In this document: one piece after another, positions 20,901-29,415 of the stretch
Layout: each line of letters begins with the position of its first letter
Position numbering within the stretch: position 1 is the first letter of the stretch
From: Thiothrix sp. UBA5583
GTDB lineage: Bacteria; Pseudomonadota; Gammaproteobacteria; Thiotrichales; Thiotrichaceae
DNA: 64,000 nt
NCBI GenBank assembly: GCA_002425225.1
Contig: DILV01000011.1
Coordinates: forward strand, 1-64,000
Direction: 5' to 3'
Notes under the pieces: model-generated
The model's database searches: none
The model's input: only the letters and a program-made list of their open reading frames with translations
Told to the model about the DNA's origin: nothing
Program-made: the position numbers and the translations under genes

Positions 20901-21507
20901 TGTCGACCTCTTCGCGCAGGTCGGTGAGGCGTTCGAGGTTTTCACGGGTATGCGCCATGCGGGTTTCGGTTTCGCGGCGGCGTTCCTTATAGCGGGAAAT
21001 CCCGGCGGCTTCTTCCAGCGTATTGCGCAACTCTTCCGGCTTGGCTTCGATCAGGCGCGAGATCATGCCCTGTTCGATGATGGCGTAGCTGCGTGGACCT
21101 AACCCTGTACCGAGGAAAATGTCGGTGATGTCGCGGCGGCGGCACTTGGAGCCGTTGAGGAAATATCGGGAATCACCATCACGGCTAACCTGGCGCTTGA
21201 CCGATATTTCGGCGTATTGGGCATATTCACCGCCGATCTTGCCATCAGAATTGTCGAATACCAGCTCCACTGATGCCAACCCTACCGGTTTGCGTGAAGA
21301 GGAACCGTTGAAAATGACATCTTCCATCGAGGAACCGCGCAGGTTTTTGGCGGAAGTTTCGCCCATGACCCAACGCACAGCGTCAATGGTGTTGGACTTG
21401 CCACAACCATTGGGGCCGAGGATACCGGTGAGATTGTTGCGGAATTCCAGCGTTACCGGGTCAACGAAACTTTTGAATCCGGCAATGCGGATTTTGCTCA
21501 GACGCAC
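17920..21507 (-). CDS. smc: Chromosome segregation protein SMC with palindromic repeat inserted in the hinge
   Basis: The product is 1195 residues. The Walker A site GPNGCGKS is at residues 31-38, two long coiled coils follow, and the C-terminus has the signature LMSGGEKALTAVAL and Walker B CMLDEVDAPLDEAN. SMC is the condensin ATPase that organises chromosomes. At residues about 555-609, inside the hinge, palindrome copy 6 is translated in frame as a Pro/Gly/Glu-rich peptide (LAPHPAPCRVVPQRER, then LPPSPLEGEGLGEG). The flanking hinge sequence continues normally on both sides, so the gene is probably functional with a surface loop. Confidence 0.96.
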   Translation of the reverse strand: MRLSKIRIAGFKSFVDPVTLEFRNNLTGILGPNGCGKSNTIDAVRWVMGETSAKNLRGSSMEDVIFNGSSSRKPVGLASVELVFDNSDGKIGGEYAQYAEISVKRQVSRDGDSRYFLNGSKCRRRDITDIFLGTGLGPRSYAIIEQGMISRLIEAKPEELRNTLEEAAGISRYKERRRETETRMAHTRENLERLTDLREEVDKQLERLDKQAKAAQRFRELREEERKLEASVLLLQWQALKTDGEQRLRDLSQRSNDYQAQIARLRHLEAIIEEFRNHYTDANETLNAVQGEYYQAGSDIARIEQNIRHQRDIQRRQQEALRNAEQSLEETLRHAAEDREKLQQAEQTLADLEPREDELNEQVSLTEERLFAAEDQLNDWQEQWHAIQQRVAEPTRQAQVEKARMEQIERQLQQTTQRLERLQQETANLSTSRFVEDIQLSAAQLEEAKASHAIAEQQLADLSTTLAQQQQEQRDTQAQLDMQRSRRQSLQGRLASLETLQQSGLDKANKARSQWLQANGLDNHPRLAEQLRVESGWETAVETVLGDDLDAVMVKNPSPLAPHPAPCRVVPQRERGTEIFPKAGVTLLATESNTLPPSPLEGEGLGEGNTGKPGASTLASKVRSPVSVTNLLTNIRCVDTLAEALAQRHTLAPGESIITRAGLWLGSNWLRSRRQSDAHSGILQRQQEIEHLREQLATLEATLADMQERADSLRDSIRHLEQQRQQAQAETNRLHRAESEQRSRLHTLQQRIDQLHSRQQQVQSEHEELDTQRMQQEEDLLIATENRNVALEMLEEAQHERDQLAATREELQQAVAEARRAQRDCQDEIHDLRLELETSRQQREHSLRQLERISSRLELLEQQRDALLEQIHMQEDPAADQQAELEDALERRAAVELRLTEARQHVQAQESAIRQHDHERILTERQAEQTRTDMETRKLEWQAIQVREQTIAEQFAKTEFDAVALQTELAGNVPLASLQQQLETIQRSIQRLGAINLAAIDEFHEQSERKQYLDQQNDDLVAALETLETAIRKIDRETRARFKDTFDLVNGRLRDMFPRLFGGGECYLEMTGEDLLTTGVAIMARPPGKRISTIYLMSGGEKALTAVALVFAIFELNPAPFCMLDEVDAPLDEANVGRFCELVRHMSERVQFIFITHNKTTMELADNLIGVTMREAGVSRLVTVDVAEAVKLANG
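19683..19845. repeat. Palindromic repeat, copy 6, inside smc coding sequence
   Basis: This copy shares the ends CCCCTCACCCAGCCCC and GGGGCTAGGGGTGAGGGG, the inner CCCTCAAGGGG and CCCTTTGAGGG arms and the GACGACCCGGCAAGGGGCTGGGTG module of copies 1 and 4. It is longer, with about 50 nt of centre sequence. It contains no stop codon in the smc frame and encodes about 54 residues. Confidence 0.92.
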
Positions 21508-21617
21508 TTTCTTTTTCCTGATTCAGGGCGCAGTAATGGACAAACGCGAGAGCATGATATAAAACCAGCGCATTTTCAACATCCGCCCGACTGTGTATCG
21601 GGTCACAAGGAGCCAAC

Positions 21618-22007
21618 ATGTCCACACGCCCCAGCAAGGAACTCGAAACCTTCCCCAACCCCAACCCGCAACGCGATTACACCATCCGCATTGATGTGCC
21701 GGAATTCACCTGTATCTGCCCTAAAACCGGGCAGCCAGATTTTGCCCAGTTCAAGATCGAATACATCGCCGATGAGAAGTGTGTCGAGCTGAAATCCCTC
21801 AAGCTCTACATGTGGAGTTACCGTGAGGAAGGTGCATTCCACGAAGCTGTCACCAACAAGATTCTGGAAGATCTGGCGACAGCCACCCAGCCACGCTTCA
21901 TGCGTCTGACCGGAGTGTGGAATGTGCGTGGCGGTATTTACACCACAGTAGTAGTCGAACACCGCAAATCAGGCTGGGAACCCGCCCCAAAGGTGGAACT
22001 GCCTTAA
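21618..22007 (+). CDS. queF: NADPH-dependent 7-cyano-7-deazaguanine reductase, short form
   Basis: The product is 129 residues, the unimodular QueF. It reduces preQ0 to preQ1 in queuosine synthesis. It shows [15 protein letters not shown] with the catalytic cysteine, [15 protein letters not shown] and the substrate helix [11 protein letters not shown]. It is divergent from smc, with AAGGAGCC before the ATG. Its stop overlaps the stop of the convergent gene by 3 nt. Confidence 0.96.
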   Translation: MSTRPSKELETFPNPNPQRDYTIRIDVPEFTCICPKTGQPDFAQFKIEYIADEKCVELKSLKLYMWSYREEGAFHEAVTNKILEDLATATQPRFMRLTGVWNVRGGIYTTVVVEHRKSGWEPAPKVELP

Positions 22008-22450
22008 AGTTTTTTAAAGGCAGCAGCAATGTCATCAACCGTCAGGGAAGACTTTTCCCTGACTGGCTCTTCCTCGGGTGCTTGCCAGTACTCGGGGGGA
22101 ACTTCCAGTGTTAATGCACGGGTATTCAGATTAAATGATGCTTTGTCCTTGGATAATTCTATTGACTTGGGAAAACGGTAAGCACGTGAATAAAAACACA
22201 GCTTGTAAAAACTACCTGATAATTTGATTTTGCGGGCATAAAACGGTGTTTGTTCCGGCTCAGGTTCCGGTATTTTCTGGAGAGTGATAAAACCTTCTCG
22301 ACTTAAATCAAACTCTAGCCAATCGCCAGAAGTCCAACCCAGTTTGCGAAACAGACCAGAGCCGAAAGACAGACAGATGTTGATTCTGCCGCTCACTTCT
22401 TCTCTGCCCAGAAAAATATCAAAACTACCCGATGACATTTGCTTGGCCAT
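22004..22450 (-). CDS. Hypothetical protein
   Basis: The product is 148 residues and I do not recognise it. The N-terminal part ([40 protein letters not shown]) is strand-rich and vaguely recalls small AbrB-like or beta-barrel modules. The C-terminus ([15 protein letters not shown]) looks like a short helix. It has no signal peptide or cysteine cluster. The coding region is less GC-rich than its neighbours. The 266 nt upstream, to 22716, show no gene. Confidence 0.6.
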   Translation of the reverse strand: MAKQMSSGSFDIFLGREEVSGRINICLSFGSGLFRKLGWTSGDWLEFDLSREGFITLQKIPEPEPEQTPFYARKIKLSGSFYKLCFYSRAYRFPKSIELSKDKASFNLNTRALTLEVPPEYWQAPEEEPVREKSSLTVDDIAAAFKKL

Positions 22451-22716
22451 CTTTTGCTACTTCATACTCCCTAAAAACGGCTATTGCAGCCGCGTAACCC
22501 TCTAAACTACCTAATACTCTACCCGGCTAAGCGCGGGCTTACAACAAGCGGTTGAACATGTCACCTGAATCAGGCTATACACGAACGGTAATTATAAATA
22601 CATTAAGACCGGATGATTATGGTTTTTAGCTATTGGATTGTCAATACAGTAGATTTTTCCTGATACCTTGTTTATCTTCCACTGCAAATACAAACAGGAC
22701 ATGACAGGAATTTCCC

Positions 22717-23415
22717 ATGAACAAGCCCTACATCAAATCCATTGTTTCCTATTCCATGGTTGGCAGCCTTGGCCTGACCATCCTTGCCAGCCTGCAAGGT
22801 TGCGGCGGTGATCAGCCACCTGCCCCACCACCCAAGACAGCAGATGCCGGAAGCATAGCCGAAGCCAGCAAGGGCGAAGGCGTATTCATGGTTATTCAGC
22901 AAACCGCAGTCAACCCTGACACCTATGAGTTGAAGGAAAAATACCCTTCTGCTGAGGGCACTCGTGCCATTCTCAAAGACATGAACGGCAACGAACGCAT
23001 CCTGAACGAAGCCGAGTTGAAAAAGATTGCCGAAGAAGAAGCCAAAAAAGTGGAAGACGGCACATCCAAGCTGACCCAGCCAGCGGCTGAAAACCAAGGT
23101 TTGAGTCTGGGTGAAACGCTGCTGGCATCAGCCGCAGGCGCATTGATTGGCGGTATGATTGCCAACAAGCTGATGGGCAACTCCAATTACCAGCAGCATC
23201 AGCAACACCAGCAGCAACGTGCCCAGACATCCATCAGCCGTCCGGCAGCCGGTGGTACGGATACCCGCGCGGTCAATCCGAATCAGGCACAACAACCCAA
23301 ATCCGGCTATTTTGGCAACAACAGTGCAGGCAACCCCAGCAACGCTCCGGCTGCCAGCTCAAGCAGCAGCTCTACTGGCTCTGGTACAACCGGCAACAGC
23401 TCTCACGGTGGCTAA
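22717..23415 (+). CDS. Lipoprotein with low-complexity C-terminus
   Basis: The product is 232 residues. A lysine-containing N-terminus, a hydrophobic stretch and the lipobox LQGC (Cys29) predict lipidation. A glycine-zipper segment (LLASAAGALIGGMIANKLMG) near residues 130-150 may insert in a membrane, and the rest is rich in Gln, Ser, Asn and Gly. AGGAA precedes the ATG. It lies 3 nt before a YgiC-like gene, as YgiB lies before YgiC in E. coli, so it may be the functional counterpart, but sequence similarity to YgiB is not obvious to me. Confidence 0.75.
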   Translation: MNKPYIKSIVSYSMVGSLGLTILASLQGCGGDQPPAPPPKTADAGSIAEASKGEGVFMVIQQTAVNPDTYELKEKYPSAEGTRAILKDMNGNERILNEAELKKIAEEEAKKVEDGTSKLTQPAAENQGLSLGETLLASAAGALIGGMIANKLMGNSNYQQHQQHQQQRAQTSISRPAAGGTDTRAVNPNQAQQPKSGYFGNNSAGNPSNAPAASSSSSSTGSGTTGNSSHGG

Positions 23416-23418
23416 GGC

Positions 23419-24597
23419 ATGATCCAGTTGGAAAAAGTACAACCCATCAGCCCTGCCCTGATGGAAGAAGTTGGGATGAGCTGGCACACCGACCCGGATG
23501 GTCAGCCCTATGTTGCCGATGAAATCGTGCCTGTAACAGAAGCAGAAGTGGACGCCTATTACAACGCAGCCAACGAGCTGTACGACATGTATGTGGAAGC
23601 CGCCCAGCACGTCATCGACAATGACCTGTTCCTTGATCTGGACATTCCCTACAATCTGGTTGACCCGATTCTCCGCAGTTGGGAAAACGACCACCGCCAC
23701 CTGTACGGGCGTTTCGACTTTGCCGGTGGCATTGATGGCTTGCCGATCAAGCTGATTGAATTCAACGCCGACACCCCAACCAGCCTGTTTGAAACTGCCG
23801 TGGTGCAATGGGCACTGCTCAAAGCCAATGGCATGGATGAAGCTCGCCAGTTCAACTCGGTGTATGACAGCATCCTGCGCAATTTCCGCCGTTTGGTGAC
23901 AGGTGAAGACGAGCCGGAACAATTCGACCGTTACTACAACTTCCAGAACATCCTGTTCTCCAGTATGCGCAACCAGCCGGAAGACGAACGTACCGTGCGT
24001 TTCCTGCAACAAATGGCCAATGATGCCGGTTTCCAAACCGATTTCTGCTACATGGATGAAGTCGGTTTCCTTGAACAGGAAGGCATTTTCAACCCGCGTC
24101 AGACCCGCTTCGACTACTGGTTCAAGCTATACCCGTGGGAAGACATTGCCCTGCAAACCGATGGTATCAACGGCATTCTGGATGAGATCACCCGTTATAC
24201 CAATACGGTCATTCTCAACCCTGCTTATACCCTGTTGTTCCAAAGCAAGGGCATCATGAAAGTGCTGTATGACCTGTTCCCTGACTCGCCCTACTTGCTG
24301 GAAACCCGTGACCAGCCTTTGCAGGGTAAAAAGCAGGTAGCAAAAAAGATGTTCGGGCGTGAAGGAGCGAATACCACCATTTACGATGCAGCCGGACGCA
24401 TCCTGCAAGCCACACCGGGGGCATACGACCGTTACCGCACCATCTATCAGGAATTTGCGGCGTACCCCAAAGACTCGCAAGGGCGCAGTTATCAGGCAGG
24501 CGTGTTTTTTGCGTGGGAAGGTTGCGGTCTTGGTTTCCGCCGTGGCGGGGACGTCCTCGACAACCTCAGCAAATTCGTCAGTCACCGCATCGTTTAA
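23419..24597 (+). CDS. Glutathionylspermidine synthase-like (YgiC/YjfC family) ATP-grasp protein
   Basis: The product is 392 residues. It shows DPDGQPYVADEIVPVTEAE, IKLIEFNADTPTSLFE, and near the end EFAAYPKDSQGRSYQAGVFFAWEGCGLGFRRG, matching the pre-ATP-grasp synthetase family of YgiC. The E. coli homologues lack the amidase half and their substrate is not settled. It follows the lipoprotein gene by 3 nt. The stop overlaps that of convergent tilS. Confidence 0.88.
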   Translation: MIQLEKVQPISPALMEEVGMSWHTDPDGQPYVADEIVPVTEAEVDAYYNAANELYDMYVEAAQHVIDNDLFLDLDIPYNLVDPILRSWENDHRHLYGRFDFAGGIDGLPIKLIEFNADTPTSLFETAVVQWALLKANGMDEARQFNSVYDSILRNFRRLVTGEDEPEQFDRYYNFQNILFSSMRNQPEDERTVRFLQQMANDAGFQTDFCYMDEVGFLEQEGIFNPRQTRFDYWFKLYPWEDIALQTDGINGILDEITRYTNTVILNPAYTLLFQSKGIMKVLYDLFPDSPYLLETRDQPLQGKKQVAKKMFGREGANTTIYDAAGRILQATPGAYDRYRTIYQEFAAYPKDSQGRSYQAGVFFAWEGCGLGFRRGGDVLDNLSKFVSHRIV

Positions 24598-25883
24598 AGC
24601 AACTGGATGGAACCATCCGGTTCGACTCGCAAAACTCCGGCAATACAAACCAGCCGCTCCCCCACGTAAATCAGGGGGAGCCGGTTGCGCTGCCAGGGCG
24701 GCACACCCGCTTCCTGCAACAGGTTTTTCAAGCTGTGGTGTCCGCCTCGCCGGGGAATCAGCATGGTTTCCCCACCCTGGCGAAAACGCACACTGACCAT
24801 CTCCGCTCCCACCTGCCAACAGCGTTCCTGCCAACCACCCAGCATTGACGGGTACAAGGTCATGTCCGCCACCTGCAACGGTACAGCGTCCGCCCAAACC
24901 TGCACAGTACTGGTATCATGTGCAGGCAGTGGCTGGAGGGCGTACACCTCATCGCGGTAACGGCGTATTTCACACCCTTCCCAGCGGATGCAAGGTTCTG
25001 CATCATCACGCGCGTGCAGCACATCACGAGTCACCTGCAACAGACGGGCTTCATCCGGCCTGACAAATCCGGCTTGTGCTAGCCATTCACGCAACAGGGC
25101 TTTTTGCATGACCAGTTCGTGGGCGCGTAACAGATTGACGGATAGCGTACCGGGTTTGCTACCTTGCACAGATGGCAGCTTTTCATGCAAAAAACCTTGC
25201 AGCAACTGGCGACTTTCCTGCTGCAAACGGGCAGCGCGGCTCAAGGTGTCCGCCACGGAAGGCCAGCGCGATTCCAGTACCGGCATGACCCGTTGCCGCA
25301 GGTAATTGCGATCGAAACGGTTTTCCAGATTGCTGGGGTCAGTGATGTAATCCAGTTGATGCGCATCGGCATACTGTTGCAATTCCTGCCGGGTAAACCC
25401 CAGCAAGGGACGCCCCAGTTTGCCCAGACCAAATGCTCGTACTTCCGGCATGGCAGCCAGCCCATCGACACCACTGCCTCGCACCAGATGCAACAACAGG
25501 GTTTCAGCCTGGTCATTGCGGTGATGGGCAGTCAGCAACATTTCACCGCTGCGCAAATGGCGGGTAAAGGCTGCGTAACGTGCCGTGCGGGCAACCGCTT
25601 CCACGCTGTCACCTGCCAGCGGCACAACCTTCAAGCGTTCACAGGTAAAAGGGATGTTGTATTGCTCACAGATACGGCGGCAGTGACCAACCCAGTGCGC
25701 GGAAACACGCTGCAAGCCATGGTCGACATGTACTGCCCGCAAACGCAATTGCGGCATGGTTTGGCGCAATTGCATGGCGGCATGGAGTAACACGAGTGAA
25801 TCAAGACCGCCACTGAATGCAAGCAGATAGGCGGTCGCAGGATACTGCTGAAAAAAAGCCGACAAACGTTCAGGCGTGAACAT
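24594..25883 (-). CDS. tilS: tRNA(Ile)-lysidine synthase
   Basis: The product is 429 residues. The PP-loop SGGLDS is at residues 24-29 and is followed by VHVDHGLQ, AHHRNDQAETLLLHLVRGSGVDGLAAM and GRPLLGFTRQEL. TilS adds lysine to C34 of tRNA-Ile(CAU), changing its codon reading to AUA. It has the extra C-terminal TilS domains and normal length. It follows accA closely, as in E. coli. Confidence 0.97.
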   Translation of the reverse strand: MFTPERLSAFFQQYPATAYLLAFSGGLDSLVLLHAAMQLRQTMPQLRLRAVHVDHGLQRVSAHWVGHCRRICEQYNIPFTCERLKVVPLAGDSVEAVARTARYAAFTRHLRSGEMLLTAHHRNDQAETLLLHLVRGSGVDGLAAMPEVRAFGLGKLGRPLLGFTRQELQQYADAHQLDYITDPSNLENRFDRNYLRQRVMPVLESRWPSVADTLSRAARLQQESRQLLQGFLHEKLPSVQGSKPGTLSVNLLRAHELVMQKALLREWLAQAGFVRPDEARLLQVTRDVLHARDDAEPCIRWEGCEIRRYRDEVYALQPLPAHDTSTVQVWADAVPLQVADMTLYPSMLGGWQERCWQVGAEMVSVRFRQGGETMLIPRRGGHHSLKNLLQEAGVPPWQRNRLPLIYVGERLVCIAGVLRVEPDGSIQLL

Positions 25884-25892
25884 GTACGCCGT

Positions 25893-26846
25893 TTATTCCT
25901 CGAATTGCCCGAAACTCATGATTCGCTGGTAACGCTTGTCCAGCAGCTTGTCGATATTCATCGCGTTCAGGTCACGCAGATTGGATTCGAGTGCTGCACC
26001 GACAAAGTTTGCCGCTGCTTCCATATCGCGGTGTGCCCCACCCAAAGGTTCGGGGATGATCTGATCAATCAGACCCAGGGATTTGAGGCGGTCAGCCGTG
26101 ATACCCATCGCATCCGCAGCTTCTGCGGCTTTTTCCGCACTTTTCCACAAAATGGAGGCGCAACCTTCCGGGGAAATCACTGAGTACGTTGCATACTGCA
26201 ACATCATGACCCGATCGCCTACTCCAATCGCCAGCGCCCCGCCGGAACCACCTTCACCCACGACCGTACAAATAATCGGGGTTCGCAGCTTGGCCATTTC
26301 GTAAAGGTTACGAGCAATCGCTTCACTTTGCCCGCGCTCTTCCGCACCGATGCCCGGATAAGCTCCCGGTGTGTCGATGAAAGTAATAACGGGTAGATGA
26401 AATTTTTCTGCCATGTGCATCAGGCGCAGCGCCTTGCGGTAACCTTCCGGGCGCGGCATCCCGAAATTGCGCTTGATGTTCTCGTTGGTATCACGACCTT
26501 TCTGATGACCAATGACCATCACAGACTGCCCTCGAAAACGGGCAAGACCGCCGATAATGGCTTTGTCATCGGCAAAAGCGCGATCCCCGTGCAGTTCCTG
26601 GAAATCGGTAAACAGATACCGGATCAGGTCAAGCGTGTAGGGACGCTTGGGATGGCGGGCGAGCTGGGAAATCTGGCGCGGTGTCAGCTTGGCAAAGATG
26701 GAACGTGTCATTGACACGTTTTTTTCTTCCAGTTTGGCAATCTCTTCGCTCAGGTTGATTTCCGCGTCACCCACATAACGCAGCTCTTCAATTTTCGCCT
26801 GCAATTCGGCGATAGGTTGTTCAAAATCAAGAAATTCAGGATTCAT
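25893..26846 (-). CDS. accA: Acetyl-CoA carboxylase carboxyltransferase subunit alpha
   Basis: The product is 317 residues. It shows [17 protein letters not shown] at the N-terminus, [23 protein letters not shown] and [20 protein letters not shown]. With AccD it transfers carboxyl from biotin to acetyl-CoA, making malonyl-CoA for fatty acids. The length is normal. tilS follows after 9 nt. Confidence 0.98.
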   Translation of the reverse strand: MNPEFLDFEQPIAELQAKIEELRYVGDAEINLSEEIAKLEEKNVSMTRSIFAKLTPRQISQLARHPKRPYTLDLIRYLFTDFQELHGDRAFADDKAIIGGLARFRGQSVMVIGHQKGRDTNENIKRNFGMPRPEGYRKALRLMHMAEKFHLPVITFIDTPGAYPGIGAEERGQSEAIARNLYEMAKLRTPIICTVVGEGGSGGALAIGVGDRVMMLQYATYSVISPEGCASILWKSAEKAAEAADAMGITADRLKSLGLIDQIIPEPLGGAHRDMEAAANFVGAALESNLRDLNAMNIDKLLDKRYQRIMSFGQFEE

Positions 26847-26916
26847 GCCTGTCGTTTTCCGTCACCCCTTATGGTCAAGCGGCTAATTTTACATGGCTTG
26901 TTGACAGATTACGACT

Positions 26917-27687
26917 TTAAAAATACTGCTCGGTCGTGATATGCCCCGGTTTATGGCGCAAATGGCGCTGCATTCCACGTTCTGCCAGCAATGCTTTCAT
27001 GTCATCAAGCATGTTGTGATTACCGCACAGCATGACATGACTATCCTCCGCTTTGATCTCCAGCCCTGCCAATGCCTCCAGCGCACCACTGGCAAGCGCT
27101 GTTGTGACACGGGTTTCCAGCCCGGCAGGATTGGCTTCACGGGTTACGCAAGCAACAAAGCGGAACTGTTGGGGATTCTTGCGGGCGAAACCCTGAATCA
27201 GGTCAGCATACAGCAACTCTTCCCGCTGTGGCACACTGTGAACCAGCACAATCTGCTGGAAACGTTCCCACACTTCCGCCGTTTTCAGGATAGAAAGGTA
27301 TGGCCCCAACCCTGTACCTGTCGCCACCATCCACAGGTTGGCAACCGTCGGAATTTCTTCCAGCACGAAAAAACCCTTGGCAGGCTGGGAAATCTCCAGA
27401 TGATCCCCGGCGACAAGCCGTGCCAAAGCGTTGGAAAGCCTGCCATTGGGAACGATATTGTAGAAAATCTCCACTTCTGCTTCGTGAGGTGCATTGATCA
27501 GGGAATAGGATTTTGCCACCAGTTCTGTTTGACCATTGACCACCACAGGCAAGCGCAAGGTGACAAATTGCCCCGCCTTGAACGGCATGGCTTGCGTGCG
27601 GATACGCAAGGACAACAAGCGTTCTGTCCAGCGATGATTAGCCACAACTTCAGCCTTGTGCCAGCTTGTACGAACAATGGCTGTCAT
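26917..27687 (-). CDS. fpr: Ferredoxin-NADP reductase, Fpr type
   Basis: The product is 256 residues from the ATG at 27687, which has GGGAGG upstream. The FAD site RLPVVVNG-AKSYSLIN and the NADP site VATGTGLGPYLSIL match FNR-like reductases of the Fpr group, and CGNHNMLDDM is near the C-terminus. It exchanges electrons between NADPH and ferredoxin or flavodoxin. A link to the nif ferredoxin or flavodoxin is possible but not shown, since the genes are 20 kb apart. Confidence 0.9.
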   Translation of the reverse strand: MTAIVRTSWHKAEVVANHRWTERLLSLRIRTQAMPFKAGQFVTLRLPVVVNGQTELVAKSYSLINAPHEAEVEIFYNIVPNGRLSNALARLVAGDHLEISQPAKGFFVLEEIPTVANLWMVATGTGLGPYLSILKTAEVWERFQQIVLVHSVPQREELLYADLIQGFARKNPQQFRFVACVTREANPAGLETRVTTALASGALEALAGLEIKAEDSHVMLCGNHNMLDDMKALLAERGMQRHLRHKPGHITTEQYF

Positions 27688-27833
27688 ACCTGCCTCCCTA
27701 TAAACCCAGTAAAACACTAGGAAACAAGTATAGTCTTGCCCCAACAACAGGGAATAGAGCGCCTACCAACCATGCGGTATTTCACCACCAGCCACAGACC
27801 GTTATAATTGCCGCCTCATTGCGGGAGAACAGC

Positions 27834-28214
27834 ATGACCACGTATAAATTCATCTTTGACATCAATGGCTTTGACGACTTTGCAGAGCGTGTCATCAAGG
27901 CATCAGCCAGAAACCCGGTTCTGGTTGACTTCTGGGCTGACTGGTGTGGCCCTTGCCTGTTTCTTGACCCGGTTTTGAAATCTGTCATTCCCGACTATCA
28001 CGGCAAGGTTTTGCTGGCAAAAGTTGATACCGATGAAGACGAAAACATGAAACTGGCAGGGCGTTACAAGGTGCGCGGCTTCCCCACGGTTCTGCTGATT
28101 GAAAACGGCGAAGAGGTTGCCCGCTTCAGTAGCGCCCGCACCAAACCGTTTGTACGGGAATTCATTGATGGCAATAGCAAACTACTGGAGAGGTTAAGTT
28201 CCGCCCATCCATAA
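27834..28214 (+). CDS. Thioredoxin family protein
   Basis: The product is 126 residues from the ATG at 27834. The redox site is WCGPC (residues 37-41), followed by KVDTDEDENMKLAGRYKVRGFPTVLL with the cis-proline. The N-terminal part and FSSARTKPFVREFID resemble the thioredoxin domain of YbbN/CnoX-like proteins, but the TPR half is absent. It is probably a cytoplasmic disulfide reductase. It is not clearly the main TrxA. Confidence 0.88.
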   Translation: MTTYKFIFDINGFDDFAERVIKASARNPVLVDFWADWCGPCLFLDPVLKSVIPDYHGKVLLAKVDTDEDENMKLAGRYKVRGFPTVLLIENGEEVARFSSARTKPFVREFIDGNSKLLERLSSAHP

Positions 28215-28293
28215 AAGCTGGAATCATTCTTGTTGATATGTCATTATTTCGATTAATAGATAAAAATAAAGTCAGTTGAGGAAATGGTACGTT

Positions 28294-29415
28294 ATGAAAA
28301 CAACAACGCTTGTTTACACTGCCCAAAATGGATTTTCAGCAACTTTGCCTGCTATCAGCAGCCCCCAATTGCTGGTTTTGGTCTTTGGTCACTCGAAATT
28401 CCTGCATGATCCAGCCCCGTTTGCAACCCTGCACGAGCAATATCCCCAAGCTGTCTTTATGGGCTGCTCCAGTGCTGGTGAAATACTGGGTAAGAGCATC
28501 CATGATGATGGTCTGGTTATTGCCTTGGTACAGTTTGAATCCACCCGCTTGCACGTTACGCACGCCAGTATTGATGACGTAAAAGAGTCACGCAATATTG
28601 GGCGCTTGCTGGCTGACCGTCTCAGTGGCGAAGACTTGCAAGGCATTCTGGTGTTGTCGGAAGGGTTACATGTCAACGGCAGCGAACTGGCACAAGGTTT
28701 CAATGATGTCGTGCAAGGTATCACTGTCACAGGAGGTCTTGCCGGAGATGGCGACCGCTTCGCCCAAACCTGGGTGTTACAGCAGGATGGTCAGCCTGTC
28801 AGCCACGGTGTTACTGCGCTGGGTTTTTATGGGAATGTTCGTATCGGTCACGGCTCCAAAGGTGGCTGGAAACCATTCGGCCCTGCCCGTGAAGTGACCC
28901 GCGCTGAAAACAACGTATTGTATGAACTGGCAGGCAAACCCGCCTTGGCTCTGTACAAAACCTATCTGGGGGAAATGGCGGAAGGTTTGCCAGCCACCGG
29001 TCTGCGTTTCCCGCTGGCACTCAGTATGCCCGGCGAAGACAAGGAGCTGGTACGCACCATCCTTGCCATTGATGAGGCTAGCCAGTCACTCACCTTTGCT
29101 GGCGACATTCCGGTCGGTGCTTACGCGCAACTGATGCGAGCCAATCTGGAACAACTGGTGGAAGGTGCGGAAGATGCCGCCCTGATGAGTGCCACCGAGA
29201 CCGACACGGAAGTGCTGTGCATTTCCATCAGTTGTGTCGGGCGACGCATGGTCATGGGTGCAGATGCCGAAGAAGAAGTGGAAGCAGTACTGGATATTCT
29301 GCCGGAAAAAACCACCCAAATCGGCTTTTATTCCTACGGGGAAATTTCACCGTTTGCCAAAGGCTCTTGCGACCTGCACAACCAAACCATGACCCTGACC
29401 ACCATTCATGAGTGA
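28294..29415 (+). CDS. FIST domain sensory protein
   Basis: The product is about 373 residues. The N-terminal FIST domain (residues 1-210: FGHSKFLHDP, VFMGCSSAGEILG, GLAGDGDRFAQTWVL) is followed by FIST_C (residues about 220-360), ending QIGFYSYGEISPFAKGSCDLHNQTMTLTTIHE. FIST proteins are thought to bind small ligands such as amino acids and feed signal-transduction pathways. The 3' end overlaps the next histidine kinase gene by 8 nt, so the two probably form a sensor pair. A TTG 18 nt upstream is an alternative start. Confidence 0.92.
   Translation: MKTTTLVYTAQNGFSATLPAISSPQLLVLVFGHSKFLHDPAPFATLHEQYPQAVFMGCSSAGEILGKSIHDDGLVIALVQFESTRLHVTHASIDDVKESRNIGRLLADRLSGEDLQGILVLSEGLHVNGSELAQGFNDVVQGITVTGGLAGDGDRFAQTWVLQQDGQPVSHGVTALGFYGNVRIGHGSKGGWKPFGPAREVTRAENNVLYELAGKPALALYKTYLGEMAEGLPATGLRFPLALSMPGEDKELVRTILAIDEASQSLTFAGDIPVGAYAQLMRANLEQLVEGAEDAALMSATETDTEVLCISISCVGRRMVMGADAEEEVEAVLDILPEKTTQIGFYSYGEISPFAKGSCDLHNQTMTLTTIHE

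Noticed and set aside
22451..22716. A promoter for the lipoprotein gene (TTGTCA with TGATAC)
   Set aside because: The -10 hexamer matches only two of six bases; nothing else convincing is seen in this gap.
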